The position numbers and the translations under genes are program-made. A DNA stretch of 64,000 nt from Paracoccus onchidii (GTDB lineage Bacteria > Pseudomonadota > Alphaproteobacteria > Rhodobacterales > Rhodobacteraceae): NCBI RefSeq assembly GCF_028294535.1, contig NZ_JAQBIE010000005.1:124001-188000 (forward strand), given 5' to 3'. Positions 20,420 to 29,045 of this stretch are shown one piece after another. The notes beneath the pieces are model-generated. The model did not search any database. It was not told where the DNA came from and saw only the letters and a list, made by a program, of their open reading frames with translations. The stretch's first letter is position 1. The number at the start of each line of letters is the position of its first letter.

Positions 20420-20788
20420 CTCCCTCAATCTTTAGTTACACGAATTCCTGCCTCTTTGTTCGGCACAACGGATCAGACCCCGGCGCATGGGTGTCTGGTG
20501 GCGAATCCCGTGGGGCGTGCGTTCACGACGGCATTGACCGCAGCGTGCAACGGATGTTGTTTGCGTGGTTTCGGGGCTTGGCCTCCATCCTCCTTGATAT
20601 GCGCTGGGTGCAGAACCGGGGCGGAATGGTTTGCCCACAAGGCCGAACTTGGCGGCCGATGGTTTGACCTTGTTTCCTGATTGCCGCCTCGTCGCCCTTG
20701 GCAAAACCCCGCCGACCTTCTGGACCTGATGCAGCCATTCCTGTTTTCACGAGTTATGGTCAGGCAACATGCGAAACGGAGCAAAGTC
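20420..20788 (+). other. Stretch without a convincing gene
   Basis: About 370 bases between ssrA and the next gene. A frame from a TTG at 20456 stays open for 74 codons and contains scattered cysteine pairs (CNGCC, CAGC), but it has no ribosome site and no recognisable family. Minus-strand frames here are arginine-rich shadows. I see no RNA gene. The 3' part must contain the promoter of the gene at 20789. Confidence 0.4.
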
Positions 20789-21217
20789 GTGAAACCTTAC
20801 CGAAACCTGATGACGGCAACGTTGATCGTCGCGATGACATCGGCATTTCCGGCCTTTGCCAATTCAGGGCAGGGGAATGGCAAGGGCAAAAACGCTCAGG
20901 CGCATCGGGTGATCAAGGGGAATCAATATCGTGGATCGTCTCGGCATGCGGCGAATTGCCCGCCGGGGCTGGCGAAGAAAAACCCGTCATGCGTTCCGCC
21001 CGGTCAGGCAAGAAAAGGCGAGGTCCGCTACAAGCCCGCGGCCGGTGAGATCTTGCGTGTCGGTGACTATCGCATCATTCGCGATCCGCGCCGATATGAT
21101 CTCGATTATCGTAACGGCTGGGACTACTATCGTGATGATCGGCACATCTACCGCGTTGATAGCGACACCCGGAAAATTCTTGCGGTCTTGAACCTCGTGG
21201 ATGCATTCACGAACTAG
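20789..21217 (+). CDS. Secreted RcnB-like small protein of unknown function
   Basis: 142 residues from a GTG at 20789 with CGGAGCAAAG upstream; the open frame extends to 20681 without better support. A signal peptide is obvious (VKPYRNLMTATLIVAMTSAF then PAFANS, cleaved near residue 25). The mature part has a Gly/Lys/Asn-rich segment, the recurrent motif NCPPGLAKKNPSCVPPGQAR (two cysteines about 11 apart), and a C-terminal part rich in Tyr/Asp/Arg (DYRIIRDPRRYDLDYRNGWD) like RcnB-type periplasmic proteins. Proteins of this pattern are widespread in Rhodobacteraceae with no known role. It is probably monocistronic. Confidence 0.8.
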   Translation: MKPYRNLMTATLIVAMTSAFPAFANSGQGNGKGKNAQAHRVIKGNQYRGSSRHAANCPPGLAKKNPSCVPPGQARKGEVRYKPAAGEILRVGDYRIIRDPRRYDLDYRNGWDYYRDDRHIYRVDSDTRKILAVLNLVDAFTN

Positions 21218-21357
21218 TCAAGCTGGTCGTGGAAGCGGATCCATTCGACCTGTTGCGTCAGCCGCCAACACATCGACGCGATGTCCGGGCAGCGCCAGCC
21301 TTCGCCCCGATGCGAAAAGAGTGCAATCCGCGTGGACCGAAGTTCTTGATCCGACAT
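21214..21357 (-). CDS. Possible 47-residue hypothetical protein
   Basis: A small frame (MSDQELRSTRIALFSHRGEG to the C-terminal HDQLD) whose stop overlaps the stop of the convergent gene. It extends in frame to 21489, but neither start has a good ribosome site and no family is recognised. The codon pattern is not distinctive. It is listed only because nothing else explains this gap downstream of the sugar ABC operon. Confidence 0.2.
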   Translation of the reverse strand: MSDQELRSTRIALFSHRGEGWRCPDIASMCWRLTQQVEWIRFHDQLD

Positions 21358-21485
21358 AACCGGTCCATCGGAAATGCCCGATCCTGATCTCGATGTTGGC
21401 GACGACCCATTGTGGTCTTGCGTCAGAAGGGCCGCCGCCAGGCGACGATCGAGTGGGAGGAAGAAGAACTCGATCGCCGTAAGCG

Positions 21486-22418
21486 TCACTGGAAGTCTGA
21501 AATGTTTTCCAGTGTCACGGGCTCGAACGGCACCCAGATATTTCCCGGAACTTCCTTTCCGGAGGCCATGTCCAACGCGGCCTTGACGGATTCGATTCCC
21601 TGCCGTGTCGCGTTCTGATAAACGGTCACGTCCAGATCGCCGGCCTGCAATGCAGCCAGACCATCCGGCGTGGCGTCAATGCCGGCGACAACGATCTTGT
21701 CCATATCCGTGCCCGCAGCCTTCAGGGACATGATCGCCCCGATGGCCATCTCATCGTTATTGGCAATGATCGCGTCGAATTCCATCCCGGTGGTCAACCA
21801 GTTTGCGGTGATGTCCGCGCCCTGAGTCCGATTCCAGTTGCCGACCTGCTTGTCGACGATCTTCATCCCGGTGCAGGGTTCCTTGGCAATGACTTCTTCG
21901 ATGTCGCGGGTTCGGACGATGGCGGATTCGTTTTCCAATGCCCCGACCAGAACCAGGATGTTGCCGGTGCCATCCAGCATTTCGCATACCGCTTCGGTCT
22001 GCATCGTGCCGCTTTCGATTTCGTTTGATCCGACAAATGACGACCCTTCCGGCATGTTGGCATGTTCGGCAGGCGGATGGTTGGCATAGATGATCGGGAT
22101 GCCGGCATCGACCGCAGCCTGTGTCATCCGAGGTGATGCGGCCCCATCGACAGGATTGACGATGATCGCATCGACGCCATTGGCGATAAAGTTCTCGACC
22201 TGGTTGAACTGGCGCGGGACATCCAGTTGAGCATCTTCCAGCAGCAGCTCTAGATCATCGTGATTTGCGGCTTCTTCCTTCATGCCGTTGAGCAGGATGG
22301 TCAGGAAGGGGTTGTCGAAGCTGGTCATGGAGACGCCGATCTGCGTGTCGGCATGGGCGCTGGCCGCCATGATTGAAATCGTGCTTGCCAGTGCAAGGCG
22401 GGTCAGTTGCGTTTTCAT
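21486..22418 (-). CDS. Sugar ABC transporter substrate-binding protein (first paralog)
   Basis: 310 residues of the RbsB-like periplasmic binding-protein class 1B. A Sec signal (MKTQLTRLALASTISIMAAS, cleavage after AHA near 23) is followed by IGVSMTSFDNPFLTILLNGM, the hinge segment GVDAIIVNPVDGAA and FDAIIANNDEMAIGAIMSLK. The class binds pentoses, hexoses or polyols; the ligand is not predictable here. An AAAAGGAGGAATT ribosome site is present. It is the last gene of a four-gene cluster, separated from the permease gene by a strong terminator-like hairpin, and is a clear paralog of the binding protein at 25124. It may therefore have its own promoter or be expressed at a reduced level. Confidence 0.9.
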   Translation of the reverse strand: MKTQLTRLALASTISIMAASAHADTQIGVSMTSFDNPFLTILLNGMKEEAANHDDLELLLEDAQLDVPRQFNQVENFIANGVDAIIVNPVDGAASPRMTQAAVDAGIPIIYANHPPAEHANMPEGSSFVGSNEIESGTMQTEAVCEMLDGTGNILVLVGALENESAIVRTRDIEEVIAKEPCTGMKIVDKQVGNWNRTQGADITANWLTTGMEFDAIIANNDEMAIGAIMSLKAAGTDMDKIVVAGIDATPDGLAALQAGDLDVTVYQNATRQGIESVKAALDMASGKEVPGNIWVPFEPVTLENISDFQ

Positions 22419-22440
22419 GAATTCCTCCTTTTCATGGTTG

Positions 22441-22468
22441 AAAAAAGGCGCCGGGTTCCGGCGCCTTG
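22441..22468 (-). terminator. Intercistronic terminator-like hairpin in the sugar ABC cluster
   Basis: On the minus strand AAGGCGCCGG pairs with CCGGCGCCTT and is followed by six T residues, directly after the permease stop and before the ribosome site of the binding-protein gene. It should attenuate transcription into, or protect mRNA upstream of, the last gene. Confidence 0.75.
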
Positions 22469-22472
22469 ATGG

Positions 22473-23498
22473 TCATTTGCTCTTACGGCCTTTTTTCTGG
22501 CGATAGGTGTCGACGATGACTGCGGCAACGATGATCCCGCCCTTCATCATTTCCTGATAATAGGCGTCAAGCCGCAGGAAGGTGAATCCCGAGATGATGA
22601 CACCAAAGATCACCATGCCGATTGCCGTGCCCAGGATCGAACCGCGGCCACCTGTCAATGACGTGCCGCCGATCACCGCCATGGCGATCGCGTCCAGTTC
22701 GTACATCAGGCCCATGCCGGCCTGGGCGGTTTGCCCCCGTGCCGCGACAACGATTGCGGCCAGACCCGACAGCAGACCCGCGACCATATAGATGCGCACC
22801 TTCTGGCGTTCGACATTGATCCCGGAAACGCGAGCGGCGATTTCATTTGCACCGATGGCATAGGTGAACTTGCCGTAGCGGGTGTATTTCATCAGGATGT
22901 GAAAGATCACCGCGACCAGAAGGAAGATCACCACCGGCATCATGCCCGAGCCGATGAAGGCAAAGGATTCCGTGGGGAATGAGATCGGCGCGCCTTTCGT
23001 ATACCATTTTGCGAAACCGCGGGCGGCCACCATCATCCCGAGCGTTGCGATGAAGGGCGGGATCTTGGTATAGGCGATCAGCCAGCCGTTCACGAAACCC
23101 GCTGCAAGCCCGACCAGCAACCCGATCGCGATCGGAACGATGACCGGCAGATCGGTCAGGCCCGGATACAGCACACGATCAAGGCCATATGCGCCGGTCT
23201 GTGCAAATGACATCGAGACCATCGCCACAGCACCCACAAGCGAGCCAGAGCTAAGGTCGATACCTCCCGTGATAATGGTCTGGGTCACGCCGACGGCAAT
23301 GATGCCGATGACCGAAACCTGCAAGATCATGATCTTCAGGCGCGCCATGTTGCCAAGGAAGGACTGGCCCTGAAAGATCCAGCCCAGCACTTCGAACAGC
23401 AGGGCGATCCCGACCAGCACCAGTAGGATGTTCACTTCGGCCGGCATGCGGCGATTTTTCCGGGGCGTCTGCGCCGCGTTGAGATCTGTTGTCGTCAT
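22473..23498 (-). CDS. Sugar ABC transporter permease (RbsC-like)
   Basis: 341 residues with 8-10 predicted membrane segments and the typical RbsC/BPD_transp_2 features: TIITGGIDLSSGSLVGAVAM (about 75-94), GLLVGLAAGFVNGWLIAYTK, PPFIATLGMMVAARGFAKWY and the late GGTSLTGGRGSILGTAIGM. It forms the channel with the ATPase encoded 17 bases upstream. Length is normal for the family. The C-terminus (TYRQKKGRKSK) is basic and cytoplasmic. A homodimeric channel is expected, since there is only one permease gene. Confidence 0.93.
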   Translation of the reverse strand: MTTTDLNAAQTPRKNRRMPAEVNILLVLVGIALLFEVLGWIFQGQSFLGNMARLKIMILQVSVIGIIAVGVTQTIITGGIDLSSGSLVGAVAMVSMSFAQTGAYGLDRVLYPGLTDLPVIVPIAIGLLVGLAAGFVNGWLIAYTKIPPFIATLGMMVAARGFAKWYTKGAPISFPTESFAFIGSGMMPVVIFLLVAVIFHILMKYTRYGKFTYAIGANEIAARVSGINVERQKVRIYMVAGLLSGLAAIVVAARGQTAQAGMGLMYELDAIAMAVIGGTSLTGGRGSILGTAIGMVIFGVIISGFTFLRLDAYYQEMMKGGIIVAAVIVDTYRQKKGRKSK

Positions 23499-23515
23499 GG
23501 ATTTCTTCCTCCCGC

Positions 23516-25045
23516 TTACTTGGCCGCAAGCTGCATGATGCTGACCTGATCGGCTTCGGAGCGATCAAGAAAGCCGCTGACATGGCCTTCATGCATGACC
23601 ATGATCCTGTCGGACATGCCCAATACTTCGGGCAATTCCGATGAAATCATCAGAATTGCGACACCCTGGGCGGCCAGTTGGGTGATCAGGCGATGGATTT
23701 CGGATTTGGCGCCGACATCGATGCCGCGCGTCGGTTCGTCAAGGATCAGGATGTTGGGGTTGATCAGCAACCATCTGGCAATCAACAGCTTTTGCTGGTT
23801 GCCGCCTGACAGGTTCTCGACCACTTCGGCAAGGCCCGGTGTCTTGACGCGCAGCTTCTGGACATAATCTTGAACAAGGTTCTCGACCTTGCGGCCGTCT
23901 ATGAACCCCATCCGGCCTGCCTTGCCTTGGGCAAGCAGCGCCATTTGAACGTTTTCCTGACAATCGAGGATCAGAAAGCAGCCGCTTTCCTTGCGGTCTT
24001 CGGTCAGGAAGGCCATGCCGTGTTGCATTGCCTCGGCCGGGTTGCGAACCGTAACCGGCACGCCGTCAACAAGAATCTCACCCGAGTCGGCCGGATAGAC
24101 GCCAAAGATGGACTCGGCAACCTCCGAACGTCCTGAGCCGACAAGCCCCGCGACGCCCAGGATTTCCCCCTTGCGCAAGTGAAAGCTGACATCGTGGAAC
24201 TGGTCGCCGCGCGTCAGGTTGCGCACCTCAAGTGCGACATCGCCGATATCGCATTCGATCTTGGGGAACATATCGGTGATTTCGCGCCCGACCATCATCG
24301 TGATGATGTCGTCACGCGTGACATCGGTCGCGCTGACGGTGGTGATGTATTTTCCGTCCCGAAAAACTGTCAGTTCATCTGCGATCTCGAACAGCTCATC
24401 CATCTTGTGGGTGATATAGACGATTCCGACGCCCTTGGTGCGCAGATCGCGAATGATCCGGAAGAGATGTTCGACCTCGCTTTCCGTAATCGCAGAGGTC
24501 GGCTCGTCCATGATCAGCACATCAGAGTTATATGAGACGGCCTTGGCGATCTCGATCATCTGTTTCTGTGCGACGGTCAGATCTCCGACCATGGCGCGTT
24601 CGTCGAGGCGAATGTTCAGTTCCCCGAACAGTTCGGCCGTCATCCGGTTCATGGCCGCGTGATCGATCAACCCCAGCGCGTTGCGCGGTTCCCGGCCGAT
24701 CCAGACATTTTCGGCAACGGTCATGGAATTCATCAGGTTCAGTTCCTGATGGATCATCGCGATTCCCGAATTCAGCGCATCTATCGGGGTGCGAATGACA
24801 AGCGGTTTGCCCGCAAAGCGGACTTCGCCACGATCAGGATTATAGATACCGGCGATGATTTTCATCAGCGTCGATTTTCCGGCCCCGTTCTCGCCCATCA
24901 GTGCGTGCACACTGCCGGGTCTGATGCGCAGTTGCACATCGTCCAGTGCGACGACCCCAGGGAATTCCTTGCGGACATGGTCCACTTCCAGAATGAATTC
25001 CCCTGTGAACTTTTCGCGCGCGGGTTCAACGCCAGCGTCGAGCAT
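23516..25045 (-). CDS. Sugar ABC transporter ATP-binding protein, tandem-domain (RbsA-like)
   Basis: 509 residues with two ABC domains, as usual for monosaccharide importers. The N-terminal domain has Walker [10 protein letters not shown] (about 44-52), an atypical signature-region sequence ([15 protein letters not shown]) and Walker [10 protein letters not shown]. The C-terminal domain has a degenerate Walker A ([12 protein letters not shown]), signature [15 protein letters not shown] and Walker [15 protein letters not shown]. Such asymmetry is normal in the family. The start at 25045 is chosen over 25078 because GGGAGGAAGAGG directly precedes it. It lies 78 bases after the upstream binding-protein gene and 17 bases before the permease. 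Confidence 0.93.
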   Translation of the reverse strand: MLDAGVEPAREKFTGEFILEVDHVRKEFPGVVALDDVQLRIRPGSVHALMGENGAGKSTLMKIIAGIYNPDRGEVRFAGKPLVIRTPIDALNSGIAMIHQELNLMNSMTVAENVWIGREPRNALGLIDHAAMNRMTAELFGELNIRLDERAMVGDLTVAQKQMIEIAKAVSYNSDVLIMDEPTSAITESEVEHLFRIIRDLRTKGVGIVYITHKMDELFEIADELTVFRDGKYITTVSATDVTRDDIITMMVGREITDMFPKIECDIGDVALEVRNLTRGDQFHDVSFHLRKGEILGVAGLVGSGRSEVAESIFGVYPADSGEILVDGVPVTVRNPAEAMQHGMAFLTEDRKESGCFLILDCQENVQMALLAQGKAGRMGFIDGRKVENLVQDYVQKLRVKTPGLAEVVENLSGGNQQKLLIARWLLINPNILILDEPTRGIDVGAKSEIHRLITQLAAQGVAILMISSELPEVLGMSDRIMVMHEGHVSGFLDRSEADQVSIMQLAAK

Positions 25046-25123
25046 CCTCTTCCTCCCTTGATGATACTGTCCCGTCATTGATGGCGAAGCTGGTTCCGTG
25101 CCCCGCCATCAACCTGGTCGCGA

Positions 25124-26062
25124 TCAGTTGCTGGACGCGAACTGGTCCAGGTTTTCCGGGGTGATCAGCTGGAACGGAATATAAGAGATCTGTTCGACCT
25201 CTTCGCCACGGGCCAGACGCACCGCCGCGTCAACCGCGCCATGTCCTTGACCGACCGCATCCTGAAAAACGGTGTGATCGATCTCGCCCGACTGGATCAT
25301 GGCTTTGGCATCGATGGTACCATCGACGCCAGCGACGACGACCTGATCGAAATCGGCGCCGGCATTGCGCAGCGCCTGCGCGGCACCTACGGCCATTTCG
25401 TCGTTATTTGCCAGAACCGCATCGATTTCCAGCCCTGCAGAAAGCCAGTTGGTCACCATGTCAGAGCCCAGGGTGCGCTGCCACATCGCCGTCTGTTTTT
25501 CGACCACTTCGATAAATCCGCATTCATCACCTGCGAAAATGTCTTCTGCGCCCTGCGTCCTGAGACGCGCGGCCTGATTTGACAGATCGCCCATCAGGAT
25601 CGCGACACGGGCCTCGGTCTTGCCCATGGCTTTTAGCAATTCACAGGCATGTTGCCCTTGTTGGTTGCCGGCCTCGATTTCCAAAGAGCCGACATAGGCC
25701 TGCGTGGCGGGCAGCTGCTTCAGGTTCACGGGTTCACGATTGACGAAAACCAACGGGATGCCGGCTTGTTCGGCAAGCTGGGTCATCGGGATGGTTGCGT
25801 CGGTATCGACAGGATTGACGATGATCGCATCCACGCCACTGGCGACAAAGTTCTGAATCTGGTTCAGTTGGCGCCCGACTTCGTTCTGGGCATCTTCCAG
25901 CTGCAATTCGGAATCCATGGTCGCGGCATGTTCCTGCATACCGGTCCGCAAGACTGTCAGGAAGTTGTCGTCGAACGCAGCCATGGTAACGCCGATCTTT
26001 TCGGCATGCGCAGCCGACGTCACCGCCAGCGCAATCGCACTGGCTGAAATAAGGGTCTTCAT
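25124..26062 (-). CDS. Sugar ABC transporter substrate-binding protein (second paralog)
   Basis: 312 residues from the ATG at 26062, which has GGAGGAAAAAGCGTG upstream; the frame is open to 26134. The signal peptide MKTLISASAIALAVTSAAHA is followed by IGVTMAAFDDNFLTVLRTGM, GVDAIIVNPVDTDATIPMTQ and IDAVLANNDEMAVGAAQALR. The fold and many segments match the binding protein at 21486, yet the two differ around the pocket (for example FVNREPVNL against YANHPPAEH). It is the first gene of the operon, so it is likely the main binding protein for this transporter. The LacI-type palindrome at 26179 lies about 115 bases upstream. Confidence 0.92.
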   Translation of the reverse strand: MKTLISASAIALAVTSAAHAEKIGVTMAAFDDNFLTVLRTGMQEHAATMDSELQLEDAQNEVGRQLNQIQNFVASGVDAIIVNPVDTDATIPMTQLAEQAGIPLVFVNREPVNLKQLPATQAYVGSLEIEAGNQQGQHACELLKAMGKTEARVAILMGDLSNQAARLRTQGAEDIFAGDECGFIEVVEKQTAMWQRTLGSDMVTNWLSAGLEIDAVLANNDEMAVGAAQALRNAGADFDQVVVAGVDGTIDAKAMIQSGEIDHTVFQDAVGQGHGAVDAAVRLARGEEVEQISYIPFQLITPENLDQFASSN

Positions 26063-26178
26063 CACGCTTTTTCCTCCACCTTCGGTTCGCAATCGTCCCC
26101 TGCCGAGCCGCGCGCGATCTACTTTGATGGACACGCGGGTCAGCTTTCCCGATCACTGCAACGGAAGATGCCACATAA

Positions 26179-26192
26179 TGCAACCGGTTGCA
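26179..26192. promoter_or_regulatory. LacI/RbsR-type operator palindrome
   Basis: TGCAACCGGTTGCA is a perfect 14-base palindrome with the central CG of LacI-family operators, upstream of the sugar ABC operon. A sugar-responsive repressor probably binds here. No LacI-family gene lies in the window. Confidence 0.65.
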
Positions 26193-26212
26193 ATAATTCA
26201 TCAAGGCGAATG

Positions 26213-26737
26213 ATTAGGAGGTATGTATTTCGCAGTTTCTGTTAATTTATATAATAATTTTCAATGGAATGCTAGAAAACGTCTATGCTTGTTTCCAGAT
26301 AGCGATTGCAAAGAATCTTTTAGATGGCTGCGAATCAAGCCCATCGCTTCCTGCTAAACCCGTCGGGGCCGCGTTGCGCGAGGTTGGGGCAGCGTTTGGC
26401 TGTGGAGGCTGATCCTTGGTTATGGAAAACAACCGGGCTTCACGCGGACAGAATGACCTTGGCATGGGCTTGCGCATGGCATGTTTGGACGGAAGGTGTT
26501 CTGCCCCGTGGATCTGTGATCGCACCGCCACGATTGGCGGGCCATATGTCAACGGGGTATGAGGGCGCGTGCAGACTTGGCAGTGACACGGCGTCGACAT
26601 GCCGGCCAGAGCCCGGATTTCCGGGTTGATCGTCCGAGGGGGCGCTTGCCATGGCAGCGGTCAGGAAACGCATCATGTCGCGACCATGCCGGGTTTGACA
26701 CCGCCAAGCCACGATTCGGTCTGCTACCCAAGGCGAT
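26213..26737. other. Gene-free stretch, AT-rich at its left end
   Basis: About 525 bases with no convincing gene. Bases about 26220-26330 are clearly richer in A and T than the surroundings. Short frames such as the one from the ATG at 26421 are under 50 codons and unrecognised, and the longer minus-strand frame at 26283-26600 lacks a ribosome site or family. It may be the relic of a decayed gene or element between the sugar operon and guaA. Confidence 0.4.
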
Positions 26738-26770
26738 AAAAAACAGGCCCGCGAAAGCACGGGCCTGTTT
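26738..26770 (-). terminator. Terminator after guaA
   Basis: On the minus strand AACAGGCCCG and CGGGCCTGTT pair around an eight-base loop and are followed by six T residues, 33 bases after the guaA stop. The plus strand also ends in TTT, so it may work both ways. Confidence 0.85.
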
Positions 26771-26802
26771 CTGTTGATTTCGGGCTGCTGCCCTGCGTGT
26801 GA

Positions 26803-28362
26803 TCATTCCCACTCGATCGTGCCGGGGGGTTTTGACGTGATGTCATAGGTGCAGCGGTTGATGCCCTTGACCTCGTTGATGATCCGCGTCGCCGTCTCGC
26901 CCAGAAATGCATGGGTGAAGGGATAGTAATCCGCCGTCATCCCGTCGACCGAGGTCACAGCCCGCAGCGCGCAGGCATAGTCATAGGTGCGCCCGTCGCC
27001 CATCACACCGACCGTGCGGACCGGAAGGATGGCAACGAATGCCTGCCAGATCTCGTCATACAGGCCATGCTTGCGGATCTGGTCGATATAGACCGCATCC
27101 GCCTTGCGCAGAATGTCCAGCTTGTCGCGGGTGATCTCTCCGGGGCAGCGGATCGCAAGGCCGGGCCCGGGGAAGGGGTGGCGGCCGATAAAGCTTTGCG
27201 GCAGGCCCAGCTCGCGGCCCAGGGCGCGAACCTCGTCCTTGAACAATTCGCGCAGGGGTTCGACCAGCTTCAGGCCCATCTTCTCGGGCAGGCCGCCGAC
27301 ATTGTGATGCGACTTGATCGTGACCGAAGGTCCGCCGCTAAAGGACACGCTTTCGATCACATCGGGATAGAGCGTCCCCTGAGCCAGAAACTCGGCGCCG
27401 TCGATCTGATTGGCGTATTTCTGGAACACGTCGATGAACAGCTTGCCGATGGTCTTGCGCTTCAGTTCAGGGTCGCTGACCCCTTCCAGTGAGCCAAGGA
27501 ACAGGTCGCTTTCATCGGCATGGATCAGCGGGATATTGTAATTGTCGCGGAACATGCTGACGACCTCGTCAGCTTCGTTCTGGCGCAACAAGCCGTGATC
27601 GACGAACACGCAGGTCAGCTGGTCGCCGATGGCCTCGTGGATCAGGACCGCAGCGACGCTGCTGTCAACGCCACCCGACAGGCCACAGATCACCTTGCGA
27701 TCGCCGACCTGTTCGCGAATCTTGCGGATCGCCTCGTCCTTGTAGGAGGCCATGGTCCAGTCACCCGTGAAGCCGGCAAGCTTGATGAAATTCTCAAGCA
27801 TCCGACGACCGTTCGGGGTGTGATGCACTTCGGGGTGGAACTGCACCGCATAGAAATGCCGCGCCTCATCGGCGATCATCGCCAGGGGCGCGTTGGGCGA
27901 AGTGCCGATCACCTCGAAGCCCGGTGCGATCTCGGTCACGCGGTCGCCATGGCTCATCCAGACCTCTTCGCGGCCGGTCTCGAACAGCCCGGCGAAGATG
28001 CCGTCCTGTTTGTGGCCCGGTGCGGGGGCGATGAAGGCGCGGCCATATTCGGCGTGATGCCCGGCTTCGACGCGACCGCCCAATTGGGTCATCATGACCT
28101 GCTGCCCATAGCAGATCCCGAAAACAGGCACGTCCAGTTCGAACACCGCTTGCGGGGCACGGGGGCTGTCGGTTTCGGTGACGCTGGCGGGGCCGCCCGA
28201 CAGGATGATGGCTTTGGGAGCCATCTGCCGCAGGTTTTCCTCGGTCACGGAGTTGAAGGGGCGGATCTCGCAATAGACATTCAGTTCGCGCAGACGGCGC
28301 GCGATCAGCTGTGTCACCTGAGAGCCGAAGTCGATGATCAGAAGGCGCTGGTGCTGGGTCAT
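26803..28362 (-). CDS. guaA: GMP synthase (glutamine-hydrolysing)
   Basis: 519 residues, normal for the fused enzyme that converts XMP to GMP using ATP and glutamine. The N-terminal class I amidotransferase domain has its nucleophile in [11 protein letters not shown] (cysteine near residue 84) and the catalytic His/Glu in [10 protein letters not shown]. The ATP pyrophosphatase domain has the PP-loop [20 protein letters not shown] (about 223-242). The C-terminal dimerisation domain ends in the typical [18 protein letters not shown]. The gene is alone on its strand, between a terminator and the divergent CAP-domain lipoprotein gene, and is presumably a single transcript. Confidence 0.97.
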   Translation of the reverse strand: MTQHQRLLIIDFGSQVTQLIARRLRELNVYCEIRPFNSVTEENLRQMAPKAIILSGGPASVTETDSPRAPQAVFELDVPVFGICYGQQVMMTQLGGRVEAGHHAEYGRAFIAPAPGHKQDGIFAGLFETGREEVWMSHGDRVTEIAPGFEVIGTSPNAPLAMIADEARHFYAVQFHPEVHHTPNGRRMLENFIKLAGFTGDWTMASYKDEAIRKIREQVGDRKVICGLSGGVDSSVAAVLIHEAIGDQLTCVFVDHGLLRQNEADEVVSMFRDNYNIPLIHADESDLFLGSLEGVSDPELKRKTIGKLFIDVFQKYANQIDGAEFLAQGTLYPDVIESVSFSGGPSVTIKSHHNVGGLPEKMGLKLVEPLRELFKDEVRALGRELGLPQSFIGRHPFPGPGLAIRCPGEITRDKLDILRKADAVYIDQIRKHGLYDEIWQAFVAILPVRTVGVMGDGRTYDYACALRAVTSVDGMTADYYPFTHAFLGETATRIINEVKGINRCTYDITSKPPGTIEWE

Positions 28363-28425
28363 GATTGCGCTTTAAGGTCGGTTTCAGATACGCGCAAGAG
28401 ATTAACTGCCAGAGCTAGGTCGAAC

Positions 28426-28971
28426 ATGATATATAAAACTCTCGTCACCTCGATCCTGGGCGTTGCGATGCTGGGTGCCTGTGAAACGGGCCAGGGGTTA
28501 GATGCGCAGACGGATATGTTGCTGGGCGAGGCCAGCCCGGTCGCCCCTGCGTCACAGTCGCTTGCCGCAAGTTGCGCTGGAAATGACCTCCTGCAACAAC
28601 AGATGATGGACGCCGTGAATGCCGCGCGGGCCACGCAGGGTAAAACTATTCTCGAAATTGATCCGCTGCTTGTCGAAATTGCACAATCCCATGCGTGCGA
28701 TATCGCGGCGATGGGGCAGGCATCGGTTGCGGGGTCGAACGGTTCCAGCGTGGTGGATCGTGCCCGCGCCGTTGGCTATCCGACATGCGGTGTAACGCAG
28801 CTGGTGGCGATCGGGGGCAGCGCCGATGGGGTGGTCGCCGGTTGGGGCCGGTCGAAGCCGCACAGTGTCGAATTGCTGAGCCAGATGAGCGAGCAAGTTG
28901 GGGCCGGTGTCGTCCAGGGCGCTGATGGTCGTTTGTGGTGGAGCGTTGTCCTGGGTGAAAACTGCACCTGA
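28426..28971 (+). CDS. CAP-domain (SCP/PR1-like) lipoprotein
   Basis: 181 residues from the ATG at 28426; the upstream part of the longer frame lies antisense to guaA and is not coding. The lipobox LGAC places the acylated cysteine at residue 19, so it is an envelope lipoprotein. The CAP/SCP domain includes MMDAVNAARATQGKTILEID, LVEIAQSHACDIAAMGQAS and GWGRSKPHSVELL; the last resembles the CAP motif region. Two further cysteines probably form disulfides. The function of bacterial CAP proteins is mostly unknown. It is monocistronic, with a strong terminator 22 bases after the stop. Confidence 0.8.
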   Translation: MIYKTLVTSILGVAMLGACETGQGLDAQTDMLLGEASPVAPASQSLAASCAGNDLLQQQMMDAVNAARATQGKTILEIDPLLVEIAQSHACDIAAMGQASVAGSNGSSVVDRARAVGYPTCGVTQLVAIGGSADGVVAGWGRSKPHSVELLSQMSEQVGAGVVQGADGRLWWSVVLGENCT

Positions 28972-28992
28972 ACTTTCGATCACCACATGGAC

Positions 28993-29026
28993 AAGGCGCG
29001 GCCCCAAGGGACCGCGCCTTTTTTTT
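28993..29026 (+). terminator. Terminator between CAP-domain gene and liv operon
   Basis: AAGGCGCGG and CCGCGCCTT pair around a short loop and are followed by eight T residues. It ends the CAP-domain transcript just before the convergent livM stop. Confidence 0.85.
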
Positions 29027-29045
29027 GGTTCAGGACAAGACAGGT

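Noticed and set aside
27520..28425. Long plus-strand frame leading into the CAP-domain gene
   Set aside because: It is antisense to the conserved guaA gene; the lipoprotein signal begins at 28426.
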